Positions 1 to 10,371 of a stretch of DNA of 64,000 nucleotides are shown here, piece by piece. The notes beneath the pieces were generated by a model that was given only the letters and a program-made list of their open reading frames with translations, made no database searches and had not been told where the DNA came from. Numbering within the stretch: the stretch's first letter is position 1; each line of letters starts with the position of its first letter. The position numbers were made by a program, and so were the translations under genes. This DNA comes from Corynebacterium epidermidicanis (lineage in GTDB: Bacteria > Actinomycetota > Actinomycetes > Mycobacteriales > Mycobacteriaceae), in contig NZ_CP011541.1 in the NCBI RefSeq assembly GCF_001021025.1, positions 1,116,001 to 1,180,000 on the forward strand, in the 5' to 3' direction.

Positions 1-93
1 TAAGTCGAACTCGGAAATCCAGTACGCGTTGGGGTTGAGCCCGGAATTTGATGTCGAGGCGCCGGTCAGCCCGGCAGAAATGGAGCAGCAGCG

Positions 94-97
<4 letters not shown>
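1..97 (+). CDS. ilvB: Acetolactate synthase large subunit, 3' end only
   Basis: This is the last 31 codons of an open frame that enters from the left edge and stops at TGA 95-97. The tail reads NSEIQYALGLSPEFDV and ends EMEQQR, which fits the C-terminus of actinobacterial acetohydroxyacid synthase catalytic subunits. The enzyme makes acetolactate and acetohydroxybutyrate for valine, leucine and isoleucine synthesis using thiamine diphosphate. The stop overlaps the ATG of ilvN (ATGA), so the two subunits are translationally coupled. The call rests on the tail plus the following ilvN and ilvC. Confidence 0.85.
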
Positions 98-1657
<1,560 letters not shown>

Positions 1658-1680
1658 TCTGCGCGTGACGACCGTACCCA

Positions 1681-1721
1681 CCTATAGTTGATCTATACGT
1701 TTCTTCGTAGTCGTCTATAGG
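1681..1721 (+). promoter_or_regulatory. Inverted repeat ahead of lipoprotein gene
   Basis: A 7-bp perfect inverted repeat, CCTATAG at 1681-1687 and CTATAGG at 1715-1721, flanks 27 bases in the short gap between ilvC and the lipoprotein gene. The right arm contains a TATAGG that could serve as a -10 box, and AAAGG follows it as ribosome site. It could be a promoter with operator symmetry or a weak hairpin. There is no T-run, so it is not a convincing ilvC terminator. Confidence 0.3.
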
Positions 1722-1733
1722 AAAGGTTGTGCC

Positions 1734-3395
1734 TTGCGGAGGTTTTCAGGTCTCCCCGTGCTAGCTACTATCGCTTGTTCCGCCCTAGTGCTAGCCGGGT
1801 GTCAAGGCTCTCAGCCGCCAGCACCTGACTCGGAACATGCTTTGGGTAATGAAGCTCGAGCGAACCAAGCGATAACCGTGTCGGAAAGATTCGCACGCCA
1901 GCCAGAGGTGCTGCGCGATGAGGACGGCTCCGGCGTTGAGGTAGCCACGCGAGTTTTCGAACACTCGGAAACTCTCGTGGTTAGTGATCCAACGCCCGGG
2001 GCACAATTGCGCGCAGCGTCCATTGCCGTCGCGGCCCATGCCCCGATGGTGGTGTCGCATTCGGCCAATAACTCGGCGATTCAAGAGGCGGTATCCCGCC
2101 TGAAAGTCAACACCGTGCTGCTGGTGGGGGATCCAGCTTTGCAAGATTTCGGTGCGACAAAGGTGGTACGCGACCCCGGTACTGAACAGGGGCTCACGCA
2201 GCTAACAGCCTCGAAGTTCAATTCGGTGGAAACCACGGAGCCGGTAAAAAGCCTGGCTCAACTCCAAGCCAACCAGCCGGTGCTGCTCCGGCACCCGGAC
2301 TGGAACCTGCCCGAACGTGGCGATACGCCAGCCGATAATTTCCCCTTCCAAAGCGTGCAAGACGGTGGTTCCGCTCCGGTGGTGGTGGTCACGGAGGAAT
2401 CTTCGCTAGCTTCGGTTGCTTCCGCGAAGGCTTTCGGGGCTCAGGTGCGGTACTTGTCTTATCCGGACCCCCGCGTCGATGACAAGGCTATGGAAGCGGT
2501 CGCGGGGCTCAGTGAAGCCCCGCTGCTTGCGCTCGGGCGCCAATTCGGTGATAGCGCGACTTTGCAGCGTCGGATACAAATGGGCGAGAAGATCACCCAG
2601 CAGCAACCCGGAGGCGGCGGTTTGGTCTTCCCTGGGCGACGCATTGTGGCGTTGTATGGGCACCCCAGTGGCCCGGCTCTTGGCGCAATGGGGGAGCAGC
2701 CACCGGCGGAGGCGGTCGCGCGGGTCAAGGATCTGGCCGCCCAGTATCAACACCATTCGGCTGAGCCTGTTGTCCCGGCTTTTGAAGTCATTGCGACGGT
2801 GGCGTCGGGCGGTCCCGGCGCGGACGGCGACTTTAGTAATGAGTCGGATCCGCAGGAGTTGGTGCCGTATATCGACGCCATCACCCAGGCTGGTGGCTAC
2901 GCGATTTTGGATCTTCAACCTGGTCGAGCATCGTTGTTGCAGCAGGCACAGCGCTACGAAGAATTGTTGAAGCGGCCGAATGTAGGTTTGGCCCTGGATC
3001 CGGAGTGGAAGATCGGGCCGTCGGAAAGGCCCATGCAGCGGGTGGGCAGCGCGGAGGCGGCCGAAATCAACGAGGTTTCGGATTGGCTGGCCACGCTTAC
3101 GCGCGAGAACAAGTTGCCGCAAAAGGCGTTTGTGCTGCACCAATTCCAGTTGCAAATGATCCGTGACCGGGAGCAGCTCAATCTTTCGCATGACGAGCTG
3201 GCATTTGTGTTGCATATCGATGGGCATGGCTCGACGGGTGACAAGTTTGCTACTTGGGACACAATGCGGGAGGGGCTTGATCCGCGGTTCTTCCTGGCAT
3301 GGAAGAACTTCATCGACGAGGACAAGCCGATGTTTAATCCGGAGCGCACGATGAACGAGGTGCGTCCGCGGCCGTGGTTGGTGACGTACCAGTAG
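1734..3395 (+). CDS. Secreted lipoprotein of unknown function
   Basis: The function is not known. The 553-residue product begins with a lipoprotein signal peptide: a positive start (MRRF), a hydrophobic stretch and the lipobox LAGC at residues 20-23, so Cys23 should be lipidated and the protein held on the outer face of the membrane. Residues about 75-130 (VAAHAPMVVSHS, then VNTVLLVGD) resemble the strand pattern of cell-wall-binding repeat 2 folds. The C-terminal half (from about residue 285, with VALYGHPSGPALGAMG and a long run to WLVTYQ) looks like a TIM-barrel-type enzyme domain. The start is TTG with AAAGG seven bases upstream. It sits alone between ilvC and serA, as a similar gene does in other corynebacteria. 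Confidence 0.75.
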   Translation: MRRFSGLPVLATIACSALVLAGCQGSQPPAPDSEHALGNEARANQAITVSERFARQPEVLRDEDGSGVEVATRVFEHSETLVVSDPTPGAQLRAASIAVAAHAPMVVSHSANNSAIQEAVSRLKVNTVLLVGDPALQDFGATKVVRDPGTEQGLTQLTASKFNSVETTEPVKSLAQLQANQPVLLRHPDWNLPERGDTPADNFPFQSVQDGGSAPVVVVTEESSLASVASAKAFGAQVRYLSYPDPRVDDKAMEAVAGLSEAPLLALGRQFGDSATLQRRIQMGEKITQQQPGGGGLVFPGRRIVALYGHPSGPALGAMGEQPPAEAVARVKDLAAQYQHHSAEPVVPAFEVIATVASGGPGADGDFSNESDPQELVPYIDAITQAGGYAILDLQPGRASLLQQAQRYEELLKRPNVGLALDPEWKIGPSERPMQRVGSAEAAEINEVSDWLATLTRENKLPQKAFVLHQFQLQMIRDREQLNLSHDELAFVLHIDGHGSTGDKFATWDTMREGLDPRFFLAWKNFIDEDKPMFNPERTMNEVRPRPWLVTYQ

Positions 3396-3610
3396 CTGGC
3401 GCTGACGGGTGGTAAATTTTTATCAACACTGAAAAGTTTACATCAATTAGTATATTTTCTAGTGGTTTGCGCTAGAGATATGCAAATTATGCAAAGTTTT
3501 GGCTAGGATATTCAGAAGTTGCCATCGTCGCAAGGTGTGCAACCCGCTTTGTCCCGGCGCGGTCGTGCCTGGGCCTGGCGGCGGAATACTCATCATCAGG
3601 AGATGATCAC
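3396..3610 (+). promoter_or_regulatory. serA leader and promoter region
   Basis: This gap of 215 bases carries no gene. It is AT-rich in its first half, with possible -10 boxes such as TATATT near 3453 and TAGGAT near 3507. The stretch around 3530-3580 is GC-rich. Just before the GTG start, ATCATC (3592-3597) and GATGAT (3602-3607) form a 6-bp stem whose 4-base loop is AGGA, the core of the serA ribosome site. The long leader could allow control after transcription start; this is inference. Confidence 0.4.
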
Positions 3611-5200
3611 GTGAGCTCGAATGCCCGTCCTGTAGTCCTCATCGCAGATAAGCTAGCCCCGTCCACTGTGGACGCCTTGGGTGAAGGTGTGGAAGTTCGT
3701 TGGGTTGACGGTCCGAATCGAGCTGAATTGTTGGCCGCTGTGCCGGAGGCAGACGCCCTTTTGGTGCGTTCGGCCACCACGGTGGACAAGGAAGTTCTGG
3801 ACGCAGCCAAGAACTTGAAGATTGTTGGTCGTGCCGGTGTTGGCCTCGACAACGTCGATATTGCCTCCGCCACCGAGCGTGGCGTCATGGTGTGCAACGC
3901 CCCGACCTCGAACATTCACTCCGCATGTGAACATGCGATTTCGCTGCTGCTCGCCACTGCCCGCCAGATTCCGGCGGCGGACGCCACCCTGCGCGACGGG
4001 GAATGGAAGCGTTCGGCGTTTAAAGGCGTGGAAATTTTCGGCAAGACCGTCGGCATCGTCGGCTTCGGCCATATCGGTCAGCTGTTTGCTCAGCGTCTCA
4101 AGGCGTTTGAAACCACTCTGATTGCATATGATCCGTACGCAAATCCGGCGCGGGCGGCGCAATTGGGTGTCGAGCTAGTGGAGCTGGAAGAGCTCATGGC
4201 GCGCGCTGACTTCGTCACGATTCACCTGCCCAAGACGAAGGAAACCGCCGGCATGTTCAACGCTGAGCTGCTGGGGAAGGCCAAGCCAGGCCAGATCATC
4301 GTCAACGCTGCTCGCGGTGGCCTTGTCGACGAACAGGCCCTGGCTGACGCAATCAAGTCCGGGCAAATCCGGGGAGCCGGCTTTGATGTCTTCGCTACGG
4401 AGCCATGCACGGATTCGCCGTTGTTTGGTTTGCCTGAGGTCGTGGTGACCCCGCACTTGGGTGCGTCTACAGAAGAGGCACAAGACCGCGCGGGGACCGA
4501 TGTGGCAGCGTCCGTGCTCAAGGCGCTCTCGGGAGAATTCGTAGCAGATGCAGTGAACGTATCTGGCGGTCGCGTTGGTGAAGAAGTGGGCCGTTGGATG
4601 GAATTGACCCGCAAGCTCGGCTTGGCGGTGGGGCACCTGCTCGATGGCGCTCCAACTCGCCTGGAAGTAGAAGCGCGAGGCGAGCTGTCTACGGAGGATG
4701 TCGAGGTCCTCGGCCTTTCTGCCTTGCGTGGCCTCTTTACTGGTATCACGGACCAGCCAGTGACCTTTGTCAATGCACCGAAGATCGCGGAAGAACGTGG
4801 GGTGGAATTGGAGGTGTTGACCAATTCTGAGTCCGCTACCCACCGTTCTGATGTGGTGGTGCGTGCATTTAGTGGAGACGGCAGCAAGGCGACGGTCGTG
4901 GGTGCGTTGACCGGCGTGAATCGCCAAGACAAGATCGTTCGCATCAATGGCCGTAGCTTGGACATGCGGGCGCAGGGCCAAAATATCTTCATGTTCTACG
5001 AAGATAAGCCGGGCGCGATCGGACAAGTTGGTACGATGTTAGGCGCGCACAACATCAACATCGAGGCGGCCGCCATGTCCCTGCATGACGACGGCGGCGC
5101 GATCCTAGTGTTGCGGGTTAATCAGGAAGTGTCCGCTGATCTGCTGGATAACGTGGCGGCGCAGTTGGGTGCAAAGAAGTTCCAATTGTTCTTGGATTAG
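3611..5200 (+). CDS. serA: D-3-phosphoglycerate dehydrogenase
   Basis: The enzyme oxidises 3-phosphoglycerate to 3-phosphohydroxypyruvate with NAD+, the entry step to serine, glycine and one-carbon units. The 529-residue product has the long actinobacterial (type I) layout: substrate domain, Rossmann domain (VGIVGFGHIG near residue 148), the NAARGGLVDE active-site arginine region, the catalytic histidine in PHLGAST, an allosteric intervening domain (about 320-450) and a C-terminal ACT domain (about 455-529, IFMFYEDKPGAIG). The GTG start is placed by AGGAG at 3598-3602. Serine feedback through the ACT and intervening domains is known in this type. Confidence 0.97.
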   Translation: MSSNARPVVLIADKLAPSTVDALGEGVEVRWVDGPNRAELLAAVPEADALLVRSATTVDKEVLDAAKNLKIVGRAGVGLDNVDIASATERGVMVCNAPTSNIHSACEHAISLLLATARQIPAADATLRDGEWKRSAFKGVEIFGKTVGIVGFGHIGQLFAQRLKAFETTLIAYDPYANPARAAQLGVELVELEELMARADFVTIHLPKTKETAGMFNAELLGKAKPGQIIVNAARGGLVDEQALADAIKSGQIRGAGFDVFATEPCTDSPLFGLPEVVVTPHLGASTEEAQDRAGTDVAASVLKALSGEFVADAVNVSGGRVGEEVGRWMELTRKLGLAVGHLLDGAPTRLEVEARGELSTEDVEVLGLSALRGLFTGITDQPVTFVNAPKIAEERGVELEVLTNSESATHRSDVVVRAFSGDGSKATVVGALTGVNRQDKIVRINGRSLDMRAQGQNIFMFYEDKPGAIGQVGTMLGAHNINIEAAAMSLHDDGGAILVLRVNQEVSADLLDNVAAQLGAKKFQLFLD

Positions 5201-5220
5201 CGTTCGAGAAAGGTTGGTTC

Positions 5221-5610
5221 GTGTTCACCACAGATTTTCGCCAAACCGTAGGTACTTTTCCTTCCGGGGTGACTGTGGTGACCACGCACGATCCGGGTTC
5301 TACTACCTTGCAACACTTGCAGGTGGGGAGCTTCATCGGGGTGTCCGTGCTTTCCGACGGGCAATTGGAGCTAGCTCAGCGTTTTGCACGTCGTGGGGTG
5401 GACAAGTTCGCGGATACCTTTGTGCACCGAGTCGCTGATGGGGTGCCGATCTTGGACGGGGCTTCCGCTTTGTTCGTGGGGAAGGTGCAGGCGCATCATT
5501 TGGGTGGGGATCACACCATTTTGACTGTGTTGGTGGAAAAAATGGGCCACGAAGAGGCGGCGCGGACACTGTTGTATCAGCGTGGTTCGCTGCGGGAATG
5601 GCCGATTTAG
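5221..5610 (+). CDS. Flavin-reductase-like protein with internal deletion
   Basis: The 129-residue product matches the FMN-binding split-barrel flavin reductase family at both ends: FPSGVTVVTTHDPG near the start, then LSDGQLELAQRFA, GVDKFAD, VPILDGASALF and GDHTILTVLVEKM, and LLYQRGS at the end. Family members are usually about 160 residues. Here the segment between GVTVVTT and the VLS strand is about 30 residues too short, and it is the part that normally carries the FMN-phosphate-binding loop (consensus S-L-x-P-P-L). The frame is intact, so a shortened protein may be made, but flavin binding is doubtful. GTG start with AAAGG at 5210-5214, 20 bases after serA. Confidence 0.7.
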   Translation: MFTTDFRQTVGTFPSGVTVVTTHDPGSTTLQHLQVGSFIGVSVLSDGQLELAQRFARRGVDKFADTFVHRVADGVPILDGASALFVGKVQAHHLGGDHTILTVLVEKMGHEEAARTLLYQRGSLREWPI

Positions 5611-5627
5611 CTCACTCCCAGGCTTGC

Positions 5628-5648
5628 TAATGAAAAAAGTTGCCATTA
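5628..5648 (+). promoter_or_regulatory. Candidate Zur-type operator
   Basis: Halves TAATGAAAA (5628-5636) and TTGCCATTA (5640-5648) form a 21-bp imperfect palindrome with 7 of 9 matching positions around a 3-base centre. The TAATGAAAA half resembles actinobacterial zinc-uptake regulator boxes. It lies 12 bases before the likely start of a COG0523 GTPase gene, a class often repressed by Zur under zinc sufficiency. The similarity is by eye only. Confidence 0.45.
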
Positions 5649-5660
5649 ATGTGGCTGCTT

Positions 5661-6734
5661 ATGAAAACGACTCCTGTTACCGTGCTTAGTGGCTTCCTGG
5701 GGACGGGGAAAACCACGCTGCTCAACCATCTGCTCGCCAATCGGCAAGGGCGCAAGATCGCCGTCATTGTCAATGACTTCTCGGAAGTTAATATCGATGC
5801 CGCGCTGATCGCCGGGGAAGGTCAGTTGACCAGGGGTGAGGATCGCTTTGTTGAGCTGTCCAATGGTTGCATCTGCTGCACTCTGCGCGAGGACTTGGTG
5901 GAATCCGTGGCCAAGCTGGCGCGCGCCGGCAAGTATGAGCACATCGTCATTGAATCCACCGGAATCTCTGAGCCGATGCCGGTTGCAGCGACTTTTGATT
6001 GGCAATTTGAGGACGGTTTTCGCCTCGGGGACCTGGCGCACATTGACACGATGGTCTCTCTGGTCGATGCATCTTCGTTTTTGTCGATGCTGAAGAAAGG
6101 GACGAAACTCGCGGAGGCAGACCGCTCAGCCGACGAGGACGACGAGCGCACCGTCTCTGACCTCTTGGTAGATCAAGTTGAGTTTGCGGACCTGCTGTTG
6201 ATCACTAAATCGGACCTCGTTTCGGCCGAGGAGCTGGAAAAAGTTCAACTCGCGCTTACCGCGCTTAATCCGCGGGCTCGCCAGGAAGTGGTTGTTGCGG
6301 GGGAGATTGATCCAGCCCTCGTTCTCGACGCTCACCTTTACGATGAAGCCACCGCTCGGGCCTGTGAAGGTTTCTATGATGAGTTGGCTAACCCGCACGC
6401 GCCCGAAACTGAAGAATATGGGATTTCCTCAGTGGTGTTCCGTAGCGATCGGCCGTTTAGCAAACAGCGCCTGCTGCAGGCCCTGCGTGCGACAAGGGGA
6501 TTGGTCCGGTCTAAAGGATTTTGTTGGCTGGACAATGATGTCACGGTGGTGCACGCCTGGCAGCAGGCGGGACCCAACCTGCGCATCCAGCCGGCGGCGC
6601 TGTGGGCCAGTGTAGATATGCGTCCCGGGAGCGAAATTGTCCTGATCGGCGTGGGTTTTGATGCTGACCGCACGCTGGAGCTATTTGCCGACGCAGTGCT
6701 GACCGACCAGGAGGTGGCCTCCATACTGGGGTAG
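5661..6734 (+). CDS. CobW/COG0523-family GTPase, probable zinc metallochaperone
   Basis: A cytosolic P-loop GTPase of the CobW C-terminal-domain family (357 residues from ATG 5661). The Walker A motif GFLGTGKT is at residues 11-18. The metal-binding CxCC motif (CICC) is at Cys70, Cys72 and Cys73. [12 protein letters not shown] and a TKSD nucleotide-specificity motif follow, and the C-terminal domain continues to the end. COG0523 proteins hand zinc or other metals to client enzymes. A Zur-like palindrome directly upstream supports a zinc role. An in-frame TTG at 5640 would begin inside that palindrome, so ATG 5661 is preferred. The product is also similar to nitrile hydratase activators, but no nitrile hydratase lies nearby. 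Confidence 0.88.
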   Translation: MKTTPVTVLSGFLGTGKTTLLNHLLANRQGRKIAVIVNDFSEVNIDAALIAGEGQLTRGEDRFVELSNGCICCTLREDLVESVAKLARAGKYEHIVIESTGISEPMPVAATFDWQFEDGFRLGDLAHIDTMVSLVDASSFLSMLKKGTKLAEADRSADEDDERTVSDLLVDQVEFADLLLITKSDLVSAEELEKVQLALTALNPRARQEVVVAGEIDPALVLDAHLYDEATARACEGFYDELANPHAPETEEYGISSVVFRSDRPFSKQRLLQALRATRGLVRSKGFCWLDNDVTVVHAWQQAGPNLRIQPAALWASVDMRPGSEIVLIGVGFDADRTLELFADAVLTDQEVASILG

Positions 6735-6751
6735 CGACGCAAGGGGCATGC

Positions 6752-6757
6752 TACACT
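6752..6757 (+). promoter_or_regulatory. Probable leuB promoter -10 box
   Basis: TGCTACACT gives an extended -10 (TACACT). It would start transcription near 6764 and leave a leader of about 29 bases with ribosome site GAGAAAGG (6777-6784) before ATG 6793. No LtbR-like palindrome stands out here by eye. Confidence 0.4.
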
Positions 6758-6792
6758 CACCCTAATCCCGTTAAGCGAGAAAGGTGTCCCAC

Positions 6793-7812
6793 ATGTTGAA
6801 ACTTGCTGTTATTGGCGGCGACGGCATCGGCCCAGAAGTAACCGCCGAAGCACTCAAAATCCTGCAGCATGTCCGCGACGACATGAGCGTAACCGATTTC
6901 GACCTCGGCGCTCGTCGCTTTCTCACCAACGGCGAGCTGCTTACCGACGCCGACCTGGCCAGCCTACGCGAACACGACGCAATTCTGCTCGGTGCGATCG
7001 GTGCTCCGGGCGCGGTCGCCCCAGGAATCCTGGAACGCGGTCTGCTGCTCAAGCTGCGTTTTGAGCTGGATCACCATGTTAACTTGCGTCCGGCAAAGCG
7101 CTACGGGACGTCGAAAAGCCCCTTGGCGGAGCCGGGCGAGATCGACTTTGTCGTGGTGCGCGAGGGGACCGAAGGGCTGTACTGTGGCAACGGCGGAGTC
7201 TTGCGGCGGGGCACCCCGCAGGAAGTTGCGAGCGAGGTCAGCCAGAACACCCGCTTCGGGGTTGAGCGGGTGGTCCGGGATGCGTTCGCTCGGGCGCAGT
7301 CGCGGCGAGGACATCTCACCTTGGTGCACAAGACGAATGTGCTGGTCAACGCTGGGGACCTGTGGCAGCGCACCGTCAACGAGGTGGCTGCGGAATTCCC
7401 TGATGTGACCGTTGACTATCAGCATATCGATGCCGCTACGATCTATCTGGTCACTGACCCGGGGCGCTACGACGTGATCGTCACAGACAATCTGTTCGGC
7501 GACATTCTCACCGACTTGGCGGGCGCGGTGACCGGCGGAATTGGCCTGGCGGCGAGTGGAAATATCGACGCTACCGGCACGAACCCTTCGATGTTTGAAC
7601 CAGTGCATGGTTCGGCGCCGGACATTGCCGGCCGCGGAATTGCGGATCCTACCGCGGCGATCTTGTCGGCTGCGATGCTGCTCCGTCATGTCGGTGATGA
7701 TACCAATGCGCAACGCATTGAGGATGCCGTCACCGCAGATGTGGAAGCCCGTACCGCAGAAAGTAGTACAAAAACTACCGAAATTGGAGATCGGATCCTC
7801 GCCAGGATCTAA
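6793..7812 (+). CDS. leuB: 3-isopropylmalate dehydrogenase
   Basis: The enzyme catalyses NAD-linked oxidative decarboxylation of 3-isopropylmalate, the third leucine-specific step. The 339-residue product shows the isocitrate/isopropylmalate dehydrogenase pattern: [10 protein letters not shown] at the N-terminus, [26 protein letters not shown] with the substrate-binding segment, VHKTNVL and the metal-binding [13 protein letters not shown]. The C-terminal [22 protein letters not shown] is the nucleotide-site signature. ATG 6793 is preferred over GTG 6784 because the ribosome site ends on that GTG. Its partners leuC and leuD are about 17 kb away. Confidence 0.96.
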   Translation: MLKLAVIGGDGIGPEVTAEALKILQHVRDDMSVTDFDLGARRFLTNGELLTDADLASLREHDAILLGAIGAPGAVAPGILERGLLLKLRFELDHHVNLRPAKRYGTSKSPLAEPGEIDFVVVREGTEGLYCGNGGVLRRGTPQEVASEVSQNTRFGVERVVRDAFARAQSRRGHLTLVHKTNVLVNAGDLWQRTVNEVAAEFPDVTVDYQHIDAATIYLVTDPGRYDVIVTDNLFGDILTDLAGAVTGGIGLAASGNIDATGTNPSMFEPVHGSAPDIAGRGIADPTAAILSAAMLLRHVGDDTNAQRIEDAVTADVEARTAESSTKTTEIGDRILARI

Positions 7813-7822
7813 AGTATGAGCC

Positions 7823-9670
7823 ATGACATTAGAGCTCGAGGCGATCACTGACTTCCTCGCCCAGGAACTGCCGTTTTCCCACCTCCCAGCGGCAGCTCTG
7901 GCTACCCTGCCACAACACATGGACATGGTGTACGCTAAGCGTGAGACGGTGCTCATCGAAACCGGACAGCCCAACGACTTCCTCTACATCATCCGGTCCG
8001 GAGCCATCGATGTCCTCGATTCCGAGGGCGGATTGCTGGACCGACGGGGAGTGGGCAGCACCTTCGGCTACTCGACACTCAACGGGTTGAACGCCAGCAA
8101 CTATCGCATGGTCGCAGTCGAGGACAGCCTGCTGCTGCGACTGCCTCGCGCGGAGTTCAACGCGCTCACCGATACCTATCCGTGGCTGGGCGCCCACTTT
8201 GCGGAACACTCCCAGCGCATCCGGGCCGTCGCCGATCAGCGCACGGACGACACCTCAGCTGCGGTTTTGCGCACGAAAGCTCGGGAGTTCCTCAACCCGG
8301 ATCCAGCCGTGGCGGCGAAAGAAGACACGATCGGGCAAGCTGCAGCAGTGATGGAGGAAAAGAATTGCTCCGCGTTGCTCATCATGGATCAGGGGAGGCT
8401 TGCTGGCATCGTCACGGACCGCGACCTGCGCCGAATGGTCGCCACCGGTGTCAACAGTGGGGTGCCCGTTGCACAACTCATGACGCCACAGCCACGCACC
8501 ATCGGCCCAGACACTTTTGCTTTTGAAGCGATGCTCGTTATGGCTGAGCTGGGCATTCACCACCTGCCGGTGTTGGACGGAAACGAGCTGTGCGGGGTGG
8601 TGTCGTCCGCCTCGATCGTAAGTTTGTTGCGCAACAACCCGATGTACCTCACCGCAGAGCTCTCCAAAGTCAACGAACCGGCAGACATGGCCGCCACCTT
8701 TGCTGCAGCCGAGGAAATCGCCGTGCGGCTCATCGAACGCGGCGCAACCTCGCAAGACGTGGCCGGACTACTCACCGTCGCGGCCGACGCCGTAGCCCGC
8801 CGCCTCCTGGCGCTAGCCGAGGAAAAGCTAGGGCCACCACCGGTGCCGTACTGCTTCGTGGTGGTGGGCTCCCAGGGACGTCGTGGCATGGGGTTGGCCT
8901 CCGATCAAGACAACTGCCTGGTCATTTCCGATGACTACCAGCCTGAGCACGACAGCTACTTCGCGCAGCTCTCCGAATTCGTCTGTCGTGGGCTTGATAC
9001 CGCTGGTCAGGTGCTGTGCCCGGGGGACATGATGGCCATGAATCCAGCGTGGCGGATGACCACTAGCCAGTGGATTTCAACCTTCCGGCAATGGATCACC
9101 GCGCCCGAACCGGATGCCTTGCTGCACGCGCAGACCTTCTTCGACTTCCGTGGCATTCATGGCGAGACTTCCCTGGCTCAGGAAGTCCACCAGGCGGCCG
9201 TCGAGATGGCGCAGCATGCCCCGCGGTTGCATGCCCACCTTGCGGCGCTGGCGGCGCGTCGTGAACCACCACTGAGTTTCTTCCGCGGCTTCGTGGTCGA
9301 GCGCAGTGGCGAGTATGCGCAGACCCTGGATGTGAAGAAGGGTGGAACCGCGGCAGTGGTGCAGATGGCGCGTCTGTACGCGTTGGCGGCGGGGTGTCCG
9401 GAGGTGGGAACGGAGGAGCGTCTGCACGCGGCTGCGGGCAAGAGCGTTTCGGAGGGTGGCGCCCGAGATCTTGGCGACGCCTTGGAATTCTTACATAGTG
9501 TCTCTTTGCGCTGGCAGGCCGAGCAACTGCGCCGGGGCGAGCGCCCCAGCTACCACATTGACCCGAAGGAACTGTCCAAGAGCGACCGCGAGCGGCTGCG
9601 GGATTCCTTCCAGGTGATTAAGTCGATGCAAACCGCCTTGGCTACCAAATTCCCTGTTCGGAGCACCTAA
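7823..9670 (+). CDS. Cyclic-nucleotide-binding/CBS/DUF294 nucleotidyltransferase-like protein
   Basis: A 615-residue multidomain protein: a cNMP-binding-like domain (about residues 15-125, with LIETGQPNDFLYIIRSGAIDVL), two CBS motifs (about 150-270), a DUF294 nucleotidyltransferase-like domain (GSQGRRGMGLASDQDN near residue 350) and a C-terminal DUF294-linked domain. The GS-x10-D-x-D pattern of GlnD-type transferases is recognisable. The exact substrate is unknown; such proteins are thought to sense nucleotides and modify a partner. It abuts the DnaQ-like gene with no gap (TAA 9668-9670, GTG 9671), a pairing seen widely in bacteria. ATG 7823 is used. Confidence 0.88.
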   Translation: MTLELEAITDFLAQELPFSHLPAAALATLPQHMDMVYAKRETVLIETGQPNDFLYIIRSGAIDVLDSEGGLLDRRGVGSTFGYSTLNGLNASNYRMVAVEDSLLLRLPRAEFNALTDTYPWLGAHFAEHSQRIRAVADQRTDDTSAAVLRTKAREFLNPDPAVAAKEDTIGQAAAVMEEKNCSALLIMDQGRLAGIVTDRDLRRMVATGVNSGVPVAQLMTPQPRTIGPDTFAFEAMLVMAELGIHHLPVLDGNELCGVVSSASIVSLLRNNPMYLTAELSKVNEPADMAATFAAAEEIAVRLIERGATSQDVAGLLTVAADAVARRLLALAEEKLGPPPVPYCFVVVGSQGRRGMGLASDQDNCLVISDDYQPEHDSYFAQLSEFVCRGLDTAGQVLCPGDMMAMNPAWRMTTSQWISTFRQWITAPEPDALLHAQTFFDFRGIHGETSLAQEVHQAAVEMAQHAPRLHAHLAALAARREPPLSFFRGFVVERSGEYAQTLDVKKGGTAAVVQMARLYALAAGCPEVGTEERLHAAAGKSVSEGGARDLGDALEFLHSVSLRWQAEQLRRGERPSYHIDPKELSKSDRERLRDSFQVIKSMQTALATKFPVRST

Positions 9671-10315
9671 GTGTTTGGTTTTGGGAAGAAGAAGTCCGCA
9701 CGTGGCGCCCTCGCGGAGTATCTGGCGCAGCCGGCGGTGGACCGTGATACGGCCGTCGAGAAGCTGAACCTGTTAGCTGTGGACGTGGAGACGACGGGGC
9801 TGAAGGCGGGCCGCGACGCCCTGCTGTCGATCGGCTGGGTGCCGGTCACCGCGGGCGTGATCGAGCTGGCGGCCGCGCGCCACCATGTGCTGCAGACTGG
9901 GGCGGAAGTAGGACAGTCCGCCACCGTGCACGGGCTTACCGACGACCAGGTGGCCGCCGGCAGCGACCCCCGAGAAGCACTGGGAGAGTTTCTAGACGCC
10001 CTGCAAGGACGAATCGCCCTGGTGCACTACGCGCCAATAGAGCAGAATTTCCTCTCGCATGCGTGTAACCAGCACTTCGGTGCTCCGTTGAAACTTCCGG
10101 TCGTGGACACTTTCGCTCTCGAGCGACGCCACATGGAGCGCATGGGCACCTATCCGCGCGGCGAAGATCTCCGGCTGGGACGGGTCCGCGCCCGCTATGG
10201 CTTGCCGACGTACCGCAACCACAACGCGCTCACCGACGCGCTGGCCACCGCAGAGTTGTATTTGGCGTGGGCCGCTCGCTCCACCGCCCGCACCTTGAGA
10301 GACCTGCAGGTATAG
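9671..10315 (+). CDS. DnaQ-like DEDDh 3'-5' exonuclease
   Basis: A 214-residue exonuclease of the DnaQ/epsilon fold. Exo I is DVETTG (Asp38, Glu40), Exo II is around HYAPIEQNF and Exo III is HNALTDALAT with the catalytic His and Asp, giving the DEDDh set. HGLTDDQVA is the usual motif between them. Such stand-alone enzymes trim single-stranded DNA or RNA and need not belong to the replicase. It directly follows the CBS/DUF294 gene and is probably co-translated. GTG start. Confidence 0.88.
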   Translation: MFGFGKKKSARGALAEYLAQPAVDRDTAVEKLNLLAVDVETTGLKAGRDALLSIGWVPVTAGVIELAAARHHVLQTGAEVGQSATVHGLTDDQVAAGSDPREALGEFLDALQGRIALVHYAPIEQNFLSHACNQHFGAPLKLPVVDTFALERRHMERMGTYPRGEDLRLGRVRARYGLPTYRNHNALTDALATAELYLAWAARSTARTLRDLQV

Positions 10316-10358
10316 CTGCTAGCTGACTCGAAAGCAACAATAAGTGACCAGTGCCATG

Positions 10359-10364
10359 TATGAT
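10359..10364 (+). promoter_or_regulatory. -10 box for leaderless FAH-family gene
   Basis: TATGAT with 7 bases before ATG 10372 predicts a transcript starting at or next to the start codon. No ribosome site precedes the ATG. A GTG at 10351 lies inside the promoter and is unlikely to be used. Confidence 0.5.
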
Positions 10365-10371
10365 TCCTGCT

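Noticed and set aside
2406..3227. 273-aa minus-strand frame
   Set aside because: It lies wholly antisense to the lipoprotein gene, which has a lipobox, a ribosome site and consistent codon use.
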